Assembly (NCBI GenBank): GCA_030425385.1
Contig: JAUIAH010000023.1
Location: forward strand, 1 to 64,000
Direction of reading: 5' to 3'
From: Verrucomicrobiia bacterium
Lineage (GTDB): Bacteria; Verrucomicrobiota; Verrucomicrobiia; Verrucomicrobiales; DEV007
Length of the DNA: 64,000 bases
Positions within the stretch are counted from its first letter, which is position 1. Each line of letters starts with the position of its first letter. A model generated the notes under the pieces. It did no database searches, was not told where the DNA came from, and saw only the letters and a list, made by a program, of their open reading frames with translations. Below are positions 54,394 to 63,517 of this stretch, one piece after another. A program made the position numbers and the translations under genes.

Positions 54394-55409
54394 GAAGATA
54401 CATTCCTCATATTCTATTCCTTACAGTTTTTGCCCTTTTGGTGATCTTGATTGTTGGCGCATCTAAAAGACATGGTTTATCTTTGGGGGGTGCTGAGACT
54501 GGACAAAAGCCAGATCAAGGTGAGAGGAGTGTCCTTACAGAGCGCCAGCGTAGCCCAGGGCATAGAGTGGGCCCTCGGAAGCGCTTTATAGATGGTTTCA
54601 AAACGCCAATTGAGTTTTGGGGGAAGGTTGAAGACCAAGAGGGGAATCCAGTGGGCGGAGCGAGAATCACTTTCCGACCTGTAGATGTTCCATGGGATCT
54701 CGACGGTCGCTCGTCGGTTTTCACAAGGTATTCTGATTCACAGGGTCTATTTGCTATTTCTGGCATTCGTGGTTCAAGCTTAGGAGTCTTAGTAGAGAAG
54801 GATGGTTTTGTGCCGAAGATGGATAAGAGTGGGGAATCATTATCAAGAAGGAGGTTTCACTATTCGTTTTCAGACGCGATGCCTCGTTTTCAACCTCCGT
54901 CGAAAGATCAGCCAGCTGTTTTCGTGTTGCGAAAGAAACTTGAAGCCTCAATGTTGTATACAAATACCCGGAGGCGGTATCCGTTGACAACGGATGGAGC
55001 TCCGATTCGGATCAAATTGAGACCAGGAGAACCCGAGTTTATTTTGAACTGCTGGGCTGATCTTGAGGGACGCTATGGGCAAGGACGGAACGCTCCCTTT
55101 GATTGGAGCTTTAAGGCGCGTATTCTAAATGGCAGACTGCAGAAAGCGAGTGATCCTAATGGAGTTGAGGCTCCTGATTTCGGGTATAAGGAGGAGATTT
55201 TTGTTAAATTTTCAGGTTTGTCGGAAGATTGGACATGGGCAAAAAGTGGATTGGGCTTTTGGGCCTACTTGAGTGACGGATCATACGCCCGAATCAACAT
55301 CGATATCCGAGTGGGGCGCCAAAACCTGGTGTCGGTCAATTCTAGGCACAACCCAACCGGGTCGCCTGTCCTCGAATGTGATCCGGAGAGCGAGATTTCC
55401 TTCAGATAG
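54390..55409 (+). CDS. Membrane-anchored protein with a carboxypeptidase regulatory-like domain
   Basis: 339 residues; the ATG overlaps the preceding TGA (ATGA). One N-terminal membrane helix (ILFLTVFALLVILIVGA), a basic linker, then a CarboxypepD_reg-like beta fold (about 75-140: EFWGKVEDQEGNPVGGARIT and DSQGLFAISGIRG). The rest is beta-rich without known motif. Base composition is clearly AT-richer than neighbours such as putA or the M3 peptidase, suggesting recent transfer. Adhesion or binding is the usual guess for such domains; no function is shown. Confidence 0.7.
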   Translation: MRRYIPHILFLTVFALLVILIVGASKRHGLSLGGAETGQKPDQGERSVLTERQRSPGHRVGPRKRFIDGFKTPIEFWGKVEDQEGNPVGGARITFRPVDVPWDLDGRSSVFTRYSDSQGLFAISGIRGSSLGVLVEKDGFVPKMDKSGESLSRRRFHYSFSDAMPRFQPPSKDQPAVFVLRKKLEASMLYTNTRRRYPLTTDGAPIRIKLRPGEPEFILNCWADLEGRYGQGRNAPFDWSFKARILNGRLQKASDPNGVEAPDFGYKEEIFVKFSGLSEDWTWAKSGLGFWAYLSDGSYARINIDIRVGRQNLVSVNSRHNPTGSPVLECDPESEISFR

Positions 55410-55450
55410 GTTCAGACATGGCCAGCAACGGAAAGGGGGGTGTTCAGCCG

Positions 55451-55542
55451 CAAGCAGGAGAACCAATCCTCACCAACTCAGAACCATGGTCCATGGTCAA
55501 TCCTTCGGGACTCACCGTCCGCTTTGAATGGACCAATGGAGG
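55451..55542 (+). repeat. Copy 2 of the 92-bp duplication (in front of the 55556 gene)
   Basis: Matches 49450-49541 with three substitutions (offset 6001 bases). It lies in an open frame that begins at an ATG at 55418 and runs into the next gene, so it could be translated as an N-terminal extension. Its GGAGG at the right end stands 13 bases before ATG 55556. Confidence 0.95.
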
Positions 55543-55555
55543 AATTACCGATCGA

Positions 55556-56524
55556 ATGAGTTCAAGAATTTCGTACGTCTGGGTCATCGGCTTTTTCTTA
55601 TTCTTTGCAATCAATCTTAATTTTGGTGCAACCGATAAGGTTCCTGAGTACGATCCGGCCGAGTGGCCTTCCGTTCATCTTAAGCTCTCTCAAGCTGGAA
55701 CGCTTAAGGATGTCTTTGATTCAGGATTACGGCCATACCGATTGCCGGGATTGGAAACCAGGACTCTAGAGGTGAAGCATATGCGATTAACGGTTGAGTT
55801 GGCTTCAGGTAAGCACTTGCCGACAGTGCTGACTGAATGGCTAAACATCAGGATGTTTGATGACGGGGAGATTGCACACATGGAAGGTGCCACGCCAAGG
55901 TTGAGTATTGAACAAGCAAGGAAAGATTTACTCAGATGGCTGCCTTATGGAACGCGGTCCATTGACGAACTTGATAGCTATCTCAAGGCAGTTCAAAACG
56001 ACCCGCTAGATTTTGATGATCCCTATTCAGGACTTTCAGATGGTTGTGCCATCAGATGGAAAGAACCTGGTTGGCAGACGGAAGGAGGTGGGCCTCAGTG
56101 CACGATTTGGTTTAGAAAAGCATTTAGTAAGGTCGAGCCTCTTAGATTATATTTCAAGATTTCTTGGGGTGCAAATAGGCCATTGAGGTTGAGAAAGAGT
56201 TATCGCTTTCCAATTCCTCCGCCACTTGGCTACGAGCAGGTATCGATGGAAGCGCCGAAGAACTATGGTCCAGACAGCGCGACAGATCTCATGCGGTCAC
56301 AGATGGAGGATATCATTGAGACTCCAGCAGAAGTGCGCGGGAAGAACCAACAGAGTGATTTGGTCCTAGAAAACGGTGCAAGAAAAGCCCACGCGGTAAA
56401 CTCAGAAAACTCAACTGGCGAAGCGCCGGGTGAGGTAGGTTCAATTTCCTCGCAGTGGCTTGCCTGGGGTGGCATTGTCTTGGCGCTCCTTTTTTTACTT
56501 TTGTTCTTCAGATTAATTGATTGA
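55556..56524 (+). CDS. Secreted protein with C-terminal membrane anchor, unknown function
   Basis: 322 residues from ATG 55556, where a signal peptide begins (VWVIGFFLFFAINLNFGA). An in-frame start at 55418 would add 46 residues containing the duplicated leader and bury the signal peptide, so it is less likely. A C-terminal helix (WLAWGGIVLALLFLLLFF) gives the same topology as the protein at 52688, though sequence similarity is not obvious. Composition is AT-rich like the preceding gene. No family is recognised. Confidence 0.68.
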   Translation: MSSRISYVWVIGFFLFFAINLNFGATDKVPEYDPAEWPSVHLKLSQAGTLKDVFDSGLRPYRLPGLETRTLEVKHMRLTVELASGKHLPTVLTEWLNIRMFDDGEIAHMEGATPRLSIEQARKDLLRWLPYGTRSIDELDSYLKAVQNDPLDFDDPYSGLSDGCAIRWKEPGWQTEGGGPQCTIWFRKAFSKVEPLRLYFKISWGANRPLRLRKSYRFPIPPPLGYEQVSMEAPKNYGPDSATDLMRSQMEDIIETPAEVRGKNQQSDLVLENGARKAHAVNSENSTGEAPGEVGSISSQWLAWGGIVLALLFLLLFFRLID

Positions 56525-56586
56525 ATAATGGCGCATTGCCTAGGGGAGATTGGTCGCCGCTCGTATGATCCAGGTGTCCGATTCCT

Positions 56587-58635
56587 TCACGGAAGGGCCC
56601 GAATCTCCGGCTGGCGCAGGACAAATTGGCGTCGTTCCCGGAGATAGGTGCGAAACAACGCGAGGGTTTTCTTGATTTCGGGCTGCAGCCGTGGATTGGC
56701 CTCGGGAAGGAGCCGTTTCTCCAAGCGATCGATTTCCGGTCCAAAGGCTTCTTCCGTGAACACGGTGGTCGCGAGTTCGCGTATTCGTTTGAGAAAGAGT
56801 ATTCGAGTTTCGGGATGGGCGAGCACGGGGCGTGAGATCTCGCCGCCGTAACGATACCAGGGAGCTCCTGGCAAGCCGATGGCGTGGAAATACTGGTCAT
56901 CGGGCCCTTGGATTCCCGGTGGTAGGTAGCCCTGCATGCCAGCTTCCAGAGGGAGGTCAGAGAAGACTGTATCGTCGTGGATTCCGTCGTGGAATCCCCA
57001 GGTCTTGTCCTGATCCCACGGGAACATCCACCACTTGTCGGTGTCCTTGGAGACCTCGTGATAGAGGAAGTAGTTGTTGTGGAAACCGTCCCAATAGGAG
57101 AGCAGTGCGTTGGCGGCGAAGTAATGAATGATCGCTTCCGGAGGATCCAACGGCTTTCCCATCTTGAGGGATTCTGTCAGATCGATGAGATCTTGATAGT
57201 CTTCATGCACATTGGTCTTCTTCTCGTGCCGCCCAATCACGATGGGAGAGCGTCCTCGCTGGTTAGGATAAGCGCGCGCACTCGGCTGATGATTGCCTTG
57301 CCAGATGGCTTTGTAGAGATTGCCATCATCGTCCAGACCGTGCCGGCGTAGAAACGCTTTGTTAGGTTGCTCAAAGGCCAGATGAATCCCGCGAGCACGT
57401 CCATCGATCTGCAATTGAAAGTAATCGGCCCACGAAGCGGGCACGCCAGCGCGTCGGTGTAATTCAAATGCTAGGGATTCGCAAAGAGAATGCCGCATGG
57501 CGAAGATGGTCAAGACATTGATCGTCGACATGTTGCGCCACAGGCGGTCCTTGTGGAGACGCACCTTGTAGCCTTGCGATCGCGGCGTGATATGAATGAA
57601 ATCGAAGAGAATGGTCTTCTTTGTTTCTTCATCGGTGATGACGACGGCGTCGCTTCCCTGTGCGGGATAGTCGGCCTGGGGGCCGCGGAAATAGCGTTGC
57701 GGTGCGGTGACGTCTTTCTCAGGGAAGAGGAAGGTGACGGCAGGAATGGTGCCGACCTTGATCGGGTCCCTGGCATAGACTGAGAACATGGGACGAAGGG
57801 CATGCGCGTGGGGCACGCGGCGCACGGCACCGTCCTGCCCGGTAAGGATATAGGCGAAACGGATGATGCCCTCCGCAGTCGCCGCGGGAAGGGTTGCCTG
57901 GTAGGTGGTGCCCTTGCCTTTCATGGAGTGCCTTCGCTCCTCACTGATTCCTGATCCGGTGACAAACGTCGAAACCACGTCAATTTGAGACACGGCCGGA
58001 CCGTCAGGATCAATGTCCACGCGCAGAGGAAGCGTTTGTCCAAGGTCCACGCGGGTAGGCGTATCGGAAACGGTGAGGACGCGAGGAGGCTCGGTGGGCG
58101 TCGCCGAAGTGTTGGCCTTTCCGGGCGTGCCACCCGGTGTCGTGTGCGCGTGGGTGCTTGTGAGTGAAGGCGCCCAACTGGAAACCAAGCCGCTCGCCGC
58201 TGAGGGGCATAGACGCTCTAACGAAGCACTCATGCCATCGGCGATCACCGGCCAAGGGAGCGTGTCGTCATACGTGACGTTCTCGATCACCTTTCCAGTA
58301 GCGTCTTGCAGCATCACCGTATCGCCACCGTTTCCCAAGCGGTGCGCCATGGTTCCAGCGGGAGGGAAGCCGTAGGATTCCTCAAACAATGCGGGTTCGC
58401 TGCTAACCACCGTGAAACTCCCTGGTGCCAGTGAACTCTTGTCAGGAAAGGTGTAGAGCGTTCCTTTCTCATCGGCGAGCGTCCAACCGGAAACCTCCGC
58501 GGGTTCTGTGCCTGAATGATAGAGCTCGATGAACTCCAACTTCAAGTCATCAGGCGCGTTGTAGAATATCTCGTTGATGACAAGATCACCCCAAGAATTG
58601 GTGATCGATAGGAAGATGAAGAGGAACCCTTTCAT
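56587..58635 (-). CDS. CotH kinase-family protein with N-terminal lamin-tail domain
   Basis: 682 residues from ATG 58635 (a GTG two codons earlier is possible). A signal peptide (GFLFIFLSITNSWG) is followed by a lamin-tail domain (about 18-130: LVINEIFYNAPDD, IELYHSG, GWTLADEKG) and a beta region. A CotH domain runs from about 300 to 640, with DRLWRNMSTINVLTI, the ATP-site region IHLAFEQPNKAFLRRHG and the metal motif WMFPWDQDKTWG. CotH proteins are atypical kinases that phosphorylate secreted proteins; in PVC bacteria they are numerous and exported. Kinase activity is inferred. Confidence 0.87.
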   Translation of the reverse strand: MKGFLFIFLSITNSWGDLVINEIFYNAPDDLKLEFIELYHSGTEPAEVSGWTLADEKGTLYTFPDKSSLAPGSFTVVSSEPALFEESYGFPPAGTMAHRLGNGGDTVMLQDATGKVIENVTYDDTLPWPVIADGMSASLERLCPSAASGLVSSWAPSLTSTHAHTTPGGTPGKANTSATPTEPPRVLTVSDTPTRVDLGQTLPLRVDIDPDGPAVSQIDVVSTFVTGSGISEERRHSMKGKGTTYQATLPAATAEGIIRFAYILTGQDGAVRRVPHAHALRPMFSVYARDPIKVGTIPAVTFLFPEKDVTAPQRYFRGPQADYPAQGSDAVVITDEETKKTILFDFIHITPRSQGYKVRLHKDRLWRNMSTINVLTIFAMRHSLCESLAFELHRRAGVPASWADYFQLQIDGRARGIHLAFEQPNKAFLRRHGLDDDGNLYKAIWQGNHQPSARAYPNQRGRSPIVIGRHEKKTNVHEDYQDLIDLTESLKMGKPLDPPEAIIHYFAANALLSYWDGFHNNYFLYHEVSKDTDKWWMFPWDQDKTWGFHDGIHDDTVFSDLPLEAGMQGYLPPGIQGPDDQYFHAIGLPGAPWYRYGGEISRPVLAHPETRILFLKRIRELATTVFTEEAFGPEIDRLEKRLLPEANPRLQPEIKKTLALFRTYLRERRQFVLRQPEIRALP

Positions 58636-58775
58636 AAGCACATGGTTTCGCCAGGAATGCTAGCGAAGCCTTGCTCGAAAGGGAAGTGATTTGTTCGTGG
58701 TATCGGGAAAGGCGGCGAAGAGCGCACCGCAACCGATTCTCCGCTTCAATCGGAGTTTCGTTGAACCCTAACGGA

Positions 58776-59774
58776 TCACTTTATGGGTGATGCTGCTTGA
58801 TGCAATTGGTAGGGAACGAGTACGGCGGTCGTCTGGTCGTTCTCTTGGAGTGCATACGAGCGTGGCGACCGCGTGCGGCGGCCGGAGGCCCAGATCATGA
58901 GGCGTTCGGCATCGTCGAAGATATACTTCGTCTCAGACCCTAACTGAACCAAGATCATGGGGCGGCCACGCATGATGGCGCTGGTGACCAGGCACCGGCC
59001 TGCGGCCCGGGTGTAACCGGTCTTCATGCCGGTGCAGGCGCTCATGCGGGGGAGGAGTTTGTTGGTGTTCTTGAGTTCCTTGGGGCCGCGCGGGGTGTGG
59101 AACGTGAAGCGTTCCATGTTCACCGCACGCCGGATGAAGCGATTCTGCGAGGCGGCGAAGGCGATGCGAGCGACGTCGCGCGCGGTGGAGTATTGCCCCG
59201 AGGTCGTCAATCCGTGAGGGTTGAGGAAGCGGGAACTGGTGGCCCCCAATTGGCGCGCTTTGAGATTCATCTTGTGGGTGAAGGCGGCCACACTTCCGGC
59301 GTTGTCACGGGCCAGAGCCACTGCGGCATCGTTGGCACTCTTGATGAGGATCGCGTGCAGTAAGTCCGAGCGGCTGTAACGTTCGCCTGCTTTGAGGTAA
59401 AGTTTGGAGGGCTCGACGCGTGTGTCTGAGGCTTGGATGGTCACGGAACGATTGAGATTGCCGGCATCGAGCACCACGAGAGCGGTGAGCAGTTTCTGCG
59501 TGCTGGCGACGGCTCGTCTCACGTCGGCACCCTTCTGCGCGATGGTTTCCCCGGAACGGCCGTCGATGAGGATGAGGGAATCCGCGCGTACCAGCGGCAA
59601 ATCTCCCGGATACTGACTCAAAGAGATCGGCGTGGCGGCCACGCGTGGCGCGGGGGCGCTCATTCCACCGGAAGGGCGCGGTGGTGGCGCTTGGAAACGG
59701 CCGTATTGTTTCGGACCTGCGCAGGAGGCGAACAGGCTGATGCTGGCGAAGACGAGGGCGATCAGGCGGTGCAT
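58776..59774 (-). CDS. D-alanyl-D-alanine carboxypeptidase lipoprotein (peptidase S11)
   Basis: 332 residues. The lipobox FASC sets Cys18 as the lipidated residue. The three penicillin-binding motifs are present: S-T-Q-K (91-94), S-A-N (146-148) and K-T-G (251-253), in the contexts RAVASTQKLLTA, LIKSANDAA and GMKTGYTRAAG. It would trim the terminal D-Ala of peptidoglycan stem peptides in the periplasm. The C-terminal PBP5-like anchoring domain is missing, replaced functionally by the lipid anchor. Monocistronic. Confidence 0.93.
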   Translation of the reverse strand: MHRLIALVFASISLFASCAGPKQYGRFQAPPPRPSGGMSAPAPRVAATPISLSQYPGDLPLVRADSLILIDGRSGETIAQKGADVRRAVASTQKLLTALVVLDAGNLNRSVTIQASDTRVEPSKLYLKAGERYSRSDLLHAILIKSANDAAVALARDNAGSVAAFTHKMNLKARQLGATSSRFLNPHGLTTSGQYSTARDVARIAFAASQNRFIRRAVNMERFTFHTPRGPKELKNTNKLLPRMSACTGMKTGYTRAAGRCLVTSAIMRGRPMILVQLGSETKYIFDDAERLMIWASGRRTRSPRSYALQENDQTTAVLVPYQLHQAASPIK

Positions 59775-59915
59775 AACAGTGGGTGAGGCAAACTAGGAGG
59801 GATACCGGTGATTGCAAGGCTGTGAGAGTGCTGGCGGTCCGCCAGAATTGAGAATGAAGGTTTGATTTCGTTTCGGCAGATGGCTTGATTGCGGCCCACA
59901 CAACCGACAACTACG

Positions 59916-60419
59916 ATGATCACGCGATTGATGCTCGGGGCGTTGACCCTGTTTCTCTTATGCTCTTGTCAGACCGGCGGCGGCGGCGGCCCGCTGGTCA
60001 CCGCTCGAAATGCCAAGATTCGGCAGGAACCCACGGGCGATCATTTCGTCGGTCGGCGTTACTGGGTCAAAGGATCGCGAACTTGGGGGTGGCTGCGTCG
60101 CCCACGACAACCGTGGGACAAGGCGCGGCTTGTCGTGATGAACGAATGGCGACAGACCAATCCCGATCGCTTCCCTGAATACAGCGCGAGCGGTGGGCCG
60201 GTAAACGGGTTCGACCATAACTACGAATACAAGATCTGGGGCCGTTTCACGGGTGATGAAGCCTACGATCCGACGACGAATTTGGTTCTGCCAGAGTTCC
60301 TCTTGGAGCGGTATCAACTGGTTGATAAATCGCCTGGTTGGCTCTTCACGCCGCGCGACCGCATGGGGAATAATCGCCTCCCGCGCACGCATGTGATGGT
60401 CTTAGCTTCGGAGGATTGA
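59916..60419 (+). CDS. Small lipoprotein of unknown function
   Basis: 167 residues from ATG 59916, where a lipoprotein signal begins (LGALTLFLLCSC, lipid site Cys18). The mature part is basic and Trp/Arg-rich, with ARNAKIRQEPTGDHFVGRRY and NYEYKIWGRFTGD; such sequences are common in Verrucomicrobiota but of no assigned role. It ends four bases before the M3 peptidase start, so the two are coupled. Confidence 0.75.
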   Translation: MITRLMLGALTLFLLCSCQTGGGGGPLVTARNAKIRQEPTGDHFVGRRYWVKGSRTWGWLRRPRQPWDKARLVVMNEWRQTNPDRFPEYSASGGPVNGFDHNYEYKIWGRFTGDEAYDPTTNLVLPEFLLERYQLVDKSPGWLFTPRDRMGNNRLPRTHVMVLASED

Positions 60420-60423
60420 GAAG

Positions 60424-62532
60424 ATGAAAGAAGCTTTTCTGGAAGATACGGTGCACATCCGCTGGTCCTGTCTCGTCCCCGACAGTGTGGCGGATGCCAT
60501 CGGCGAGGCGCTCAAGGAAGCGAATGCTCATTTGGAAGCGATCGCGAATCAGGATCCTGACAAAGCAACCTTTGCCTCGAGCTTTCTCGCGCTGGAAGAT
60601 GCCACCGAGAGCTTGAACCGTGCCTGGGGGCGCGTGGGGCATTTGGATGCCGTCTGCAATTCAGATGCCTTGCGCGGTGTCTACAATGACTGGCTCCCCA
60701 AGGTCTCCTCCTTTCACGCGCAGATCGCGCTGAATGAAGATCTCTGGCGAGTGCTCAAAGCGGTCTCCGAGAATCATGAAGAGGTGGCTGCGCTGGAGCC
60801 AGTGCGGCGACGCCTCATGGATGAGACCTTGCGCGAGTTTCGGTGCAATGGTGCGGATCTTCCTCAGGAAGAGAAGAAGCGATTGGAGACCTTGAAGCAA
60901 GCGCTGGCCGAGAAGACGCAGAAGTTTTCGGAGAATGTGTTAGATGCGACGAACGCCTTTCAGTTATTTGTCGAAGACGAGTCGCGGCTGGCGGGCTTGC
61001 CGCAAATGGCCAAGGATGCGGCCAAAGCCTCTGCGGAGAGCAAGCGTGAGGAGGGCGATGTGCGTGAACGCTGGCGCTTCACCTTGCAGGCGCCGTCACT
61101 GATGCCGGTCTTGCAGTACGCTGAGGACGACGAGTTGCGCCACGAATTATGGAAGGCTTTCAGTGTGCTGGGAAGAGAGGCCCCTCACGCAAATCTGACA
61201 CTGATCGAGGAAATTCTATCATTGCGTCAAGAAATGGCGGAATTGTTAGGGGGATCCAATTTCGCAGATCATGTGATTGCACCGCGCATGGCGAAGGATG
61301 GAGCTACCGCTTTGGGATTTGTGGAGGATTTGCATGATCGCATTGGTGACCAATTTCAAAGGGAAATCGCTGAGCTAGAAGCCTTCAAGGCTGAGCAGAC
61401 AGGGGCATCAGTGGGCCCGCTGGAGCCCTGGGAATTGGGGTTCTGGTCTGAGAAGCTGCGCCGTGCCCGGTATGATTTCGACGAGGAAGCGCTGCGGCCC
61501 TACTTTGCGATTGATCGCGTCATTGAAGGGATGTTTGGCATCGTCGAGGACCTCTTTGACATTCGGTTAGAAGAGCGCCCAACGGTCTTCTATGACGAGC
61601 CGACGGGGTCGCCGGATCCTGACAAGGTCGAGGTGTGGCACAAGGAGGTGAAGTATTACGACGTCCATGATGCTTCGGGCGAGCGGCTGGGGGGCTTCTA
61701 CGCCGATTGGCATCCTCGTGAGAGCAAGCGGGGTGGTGCGTGGATGAATTACTTACGCACGGGATTGCCGGCCGAAGCCTCGCCTACGGGGAAACGCGAA
61801 CCTCACGTGGGACTCATTTGCGGCAACCTCACGCCGTCTGTTGATGGCAAGCCGGCGCTGCTCAATCATCGGGAAGTGGAGACGGTCTTTCACGAGTTCG
61901 GGCATCTCCTGCACCATCTCTTAGGGAATGTCAGTGTCCGGTCCTTGAATGGCGTCAATGTCGTGTGGGACTTTGTCGAATTGCCTTCGCAGATCTTGGA
62001 GAATTTCTGTTGGGAGCGTGTTAGTTTAGACCGCTTTGCCCGCCATGTCGACACGGATGCACCGATTCCCGAGGAGCTCTTTGCCAAGATGCAGGCGGCC
62101 AAGAATTTCCAATCGGCGATCACCTGCATGCGTCAGTTGTCCTTTGGTAAGATGGACCTTGAGTTGCACTACCATTACCGCGAACTCGAAGGGGAGAATA
62201 TCGATCAGGCGATTGATGCGATGTTAGCATCGTATCAGATTCCAACGAAGACGCCGCGTCCGAATAACAGCGCGAGTTTCAACCACCTCTTCTCCTCGCC
62301 GACGGGCTATGCTGCCGGTTACTACTCCTACAAATGGGCGGAAGTGCTCGATGCCGACGCCTTCACGCGTTTCCAGGCCCACGGGGTGCTCAGTGCGGAA
62401 GTAGGTCGAGCCTTTCGTGACAAGATTCTCAGCCAAGGAAATGCGCGTGAAGCCGGGGAACTCTTCCGTGACTTCATGGGGCGCGATCCTGCCTTGGAAG
62501 CGCTTCTCAAGCGCAGTGGTCTCGCCGCCTGA
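60424..62532 (+). CDS. prlC: M3 family oligopeptidase (oligopeptidase A type)
   Basis: 702 residues, the family's normal length. The zinc site HEFGH (490-494) is followed by the downstream glutamate region FVELPSQILENF. The C-terminal part has FNHLFSSPTGYAAGYYSYKWAE, typical of oligopeptidase A and dipeptidyl carboxypeptidase. There is no signal peptide, so it degrades short peptides in the cytoplasm. It could equally be named Dcp; OpdA/PrlC is favoured by overall pattern. Confidence 0.9.
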   Translation: MKEAFLEDTVHIRWSCLVPDSVADAIGEALKEANAHLEAIANQDPDKATFASSFLALEDATESLNRAWGRVGHLDAVCNSDALRGVYNDWLPKVSSFHAQIALNEDLWRVLKAVSENHEEVAALEPVRRRLMDETLREFRCNGADLPQEEKKRLETLKQALAEKTQKFSENVLDATNAFQLFVEDESRLAGLPQMAKDAAKASAESKREEGDVRERWRFTLQAPSLMPVLQYAEDDELRHELWKAFSVLGREAPHANLTLIEEILSLRQEMAELLGGSNFADHVIAPRMAKDGATALGFVEDLHDRIGDQFQREIAELEAFKAEQTGASVGPLEPWELGFWSEKLRRARYDFDEEALRPYFAIDRVIEGMFGIVEDLFDIRLEERPTVFYDEPTGSPDPDKVEVWHKEVKYYDVHDASGERLGGFYADWHPRESKRGGAWMNYLRTGLPAEASPTGKREPHVGLICGNLTPSVDGKPALLNHREVETVFHEFGHLLHHLLGNVSVRSLNGVNVVWDFVELPSQILENFCWERVSLDRFARHVDTDAPIPEELFAKMQAAKNFQSAITCMRQLSFGKMDLELHYHYRELEGENIDQAIDAMLASYQIPTKTPRPNNSASFNHLFSSPTGYAAGYYSYKWAEVLDADAFTRFQAHGVLSAEVGRAFRDKILSQGNAREAGELFRDFMGRDPALEALLKRSGLAA

Positions 62533-62646
62533 TAGCGGCGGCCAGTCTTCCTAGTAGAGCATCCGTGCGGTTGTGCAATGGATGCCGCAAGGGGCGTAGC
62601 TCATGCGTGGTTAAGGTGGGCTGGCGCCTGCCATCGTGAGGGGACT

Positions 62647-63066
62647 ATGAAGAAACGCGAACCTGTTAGTAAGATCATGACCACGGAAGTGGTCACCGTG
62701 AACCGCGGTGATGCCCTCTCCAAAGCCCGTCAACTGTTTGAGAGCCATCACGTGCACCATCTGCCGGTGGTGAGTGGCGATGAACTCGTGGGGATCATTG
62801 CCTGGAGCGATCTCATGCGCATCGCCTTCGGTGACCTGGGTTCCCAGGATGAACGCAGTCTCGACGCGATCCTGGATCACATGTTTGAGTTGGAGAAAGT
62901 CATGCAGGCTGATCCTATCTCCATCGAGTCTCATCAAACGATTGGGGAGGCAGCGGCCAAGCTGCGCTCTGGCGACTACCACTCGCTACCCGTGGTCGAG
63001 GGTAAGAAGCTTGTCGGCATCCTCACGTCCTCCGACCTCATTGGGTACTTGGCTGATCTTCTGTAG
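62647..63066 (+). CDS. CBS-pair protein
   Basis: 139 residues from ATG 62647, which has a GAGGGG six bases upstream; a longer upstream extension is not needed. Two CBS domains (about 8-60 and 86-138) make up the whole protein: VSKIMTTEVVTVNRGDALSKA with HHLPVVSGDELVGII, and MQADPISIESHQTIGEAA with SLPVVEGKKLVGILTSSDL. Stand-alone CBS pairs bind adenine nucleotides and regulate a partner; the partner is not evident here. Confidence 0.88.
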   Translation: MKKREPVSKIMTTEVVTVNRGDALSKARQLFESHHVHHLPVVSGDELVGIIAWSDLMRIAFGDLGSQDERSLDAILDHMFELEKVMQADPISIESHQTIGEAAAKLRSGDYHSLPVVEGKKLVGILTSSDLIGYLADLL

Positions 63067-63098
63067 GGAGTCAGCCAGTGCCGTCGCGTGATGGGGCG

Positions 63099-63332
63099 TT
63101 ACTGCGCCCAGGCGTTGGCCAGGGTCTTGTAGTCGGGCTTGGCCGAGAGATCACTGATGCCTTGCTCGCCTCCCGTGTAGGCTTTGGAGGCGGCGGTGTT
63201 CCAGAAGGCACTCGCGGCGGGCACCGCCTGGCGAGATAGCATTGGAGTCTCGGGCTCCGGAAGGGATTGAGTCGGCTTGGCGTGTAGGGCGTAAGCAGAA
63301 AGGGCAGTCAAGAGGCAGGCTGTGAGTTTCAT
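63099..63332 (-). CDS. Small secreted protein
   Basis: 77 residues from ATG 63332, where a clear signal peptide begins (MKLTACLLTALSAYALHAKP). The mature part of about 59 residues is Ala/Ser/Pro-rich, without cysteine pairs or a known motif. The gene converges with the CBS gene (33 bases) and is divergent from the sigma factor. Unknown function. Confidence 0.6.
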   Translation of the reverse strand: MKLTACLLTALSAYALHAKPTQSLPEPETPMLSRQAVPAASAFWNTAASKAYTGGEQGISDLSAKPDYKTLANAWAQ

Positions 63333-63517
63333 GGCTGATGTAATTTCCATAATTTAAAGAGAAAGGCAATGGCCATCGTATCGCTGATGAAATTAATTGC
63401 AGCGATGAGAATCAGCCCGTTTCAAGCCAAAGCCTAAGAAATTCAGAATAGCTGTCGGGAATCCGCTCCCTCGCGAAATGGGAGAGAGTAGAGTGTGACC
63501 CCATTCTGGTGACAGCC

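Noticed and set aside
55418-55555. Longer start for the 55556 gene including the duplicated leader
   Set aside because: It would place the signal peptide about 50 residues inside the protein. Kept as a possibility but not used.
58715-58765. Small inverted repeat (CCGATT/AATCGG) between the S11 and CotH genes
   Set aside because: Six-bp stem, nine-base loop and no T run on either side; too weak to call a terminator.
62590-62630. Text resembling the 5' half of a tRNA (GGGGCGTAGCTCA, then GGTTAAG)
   Set aside because: No anticodon stem, T arm or matching acceptor strand can be drawn; it lies directly in front of the CBS gene and is probably chance.
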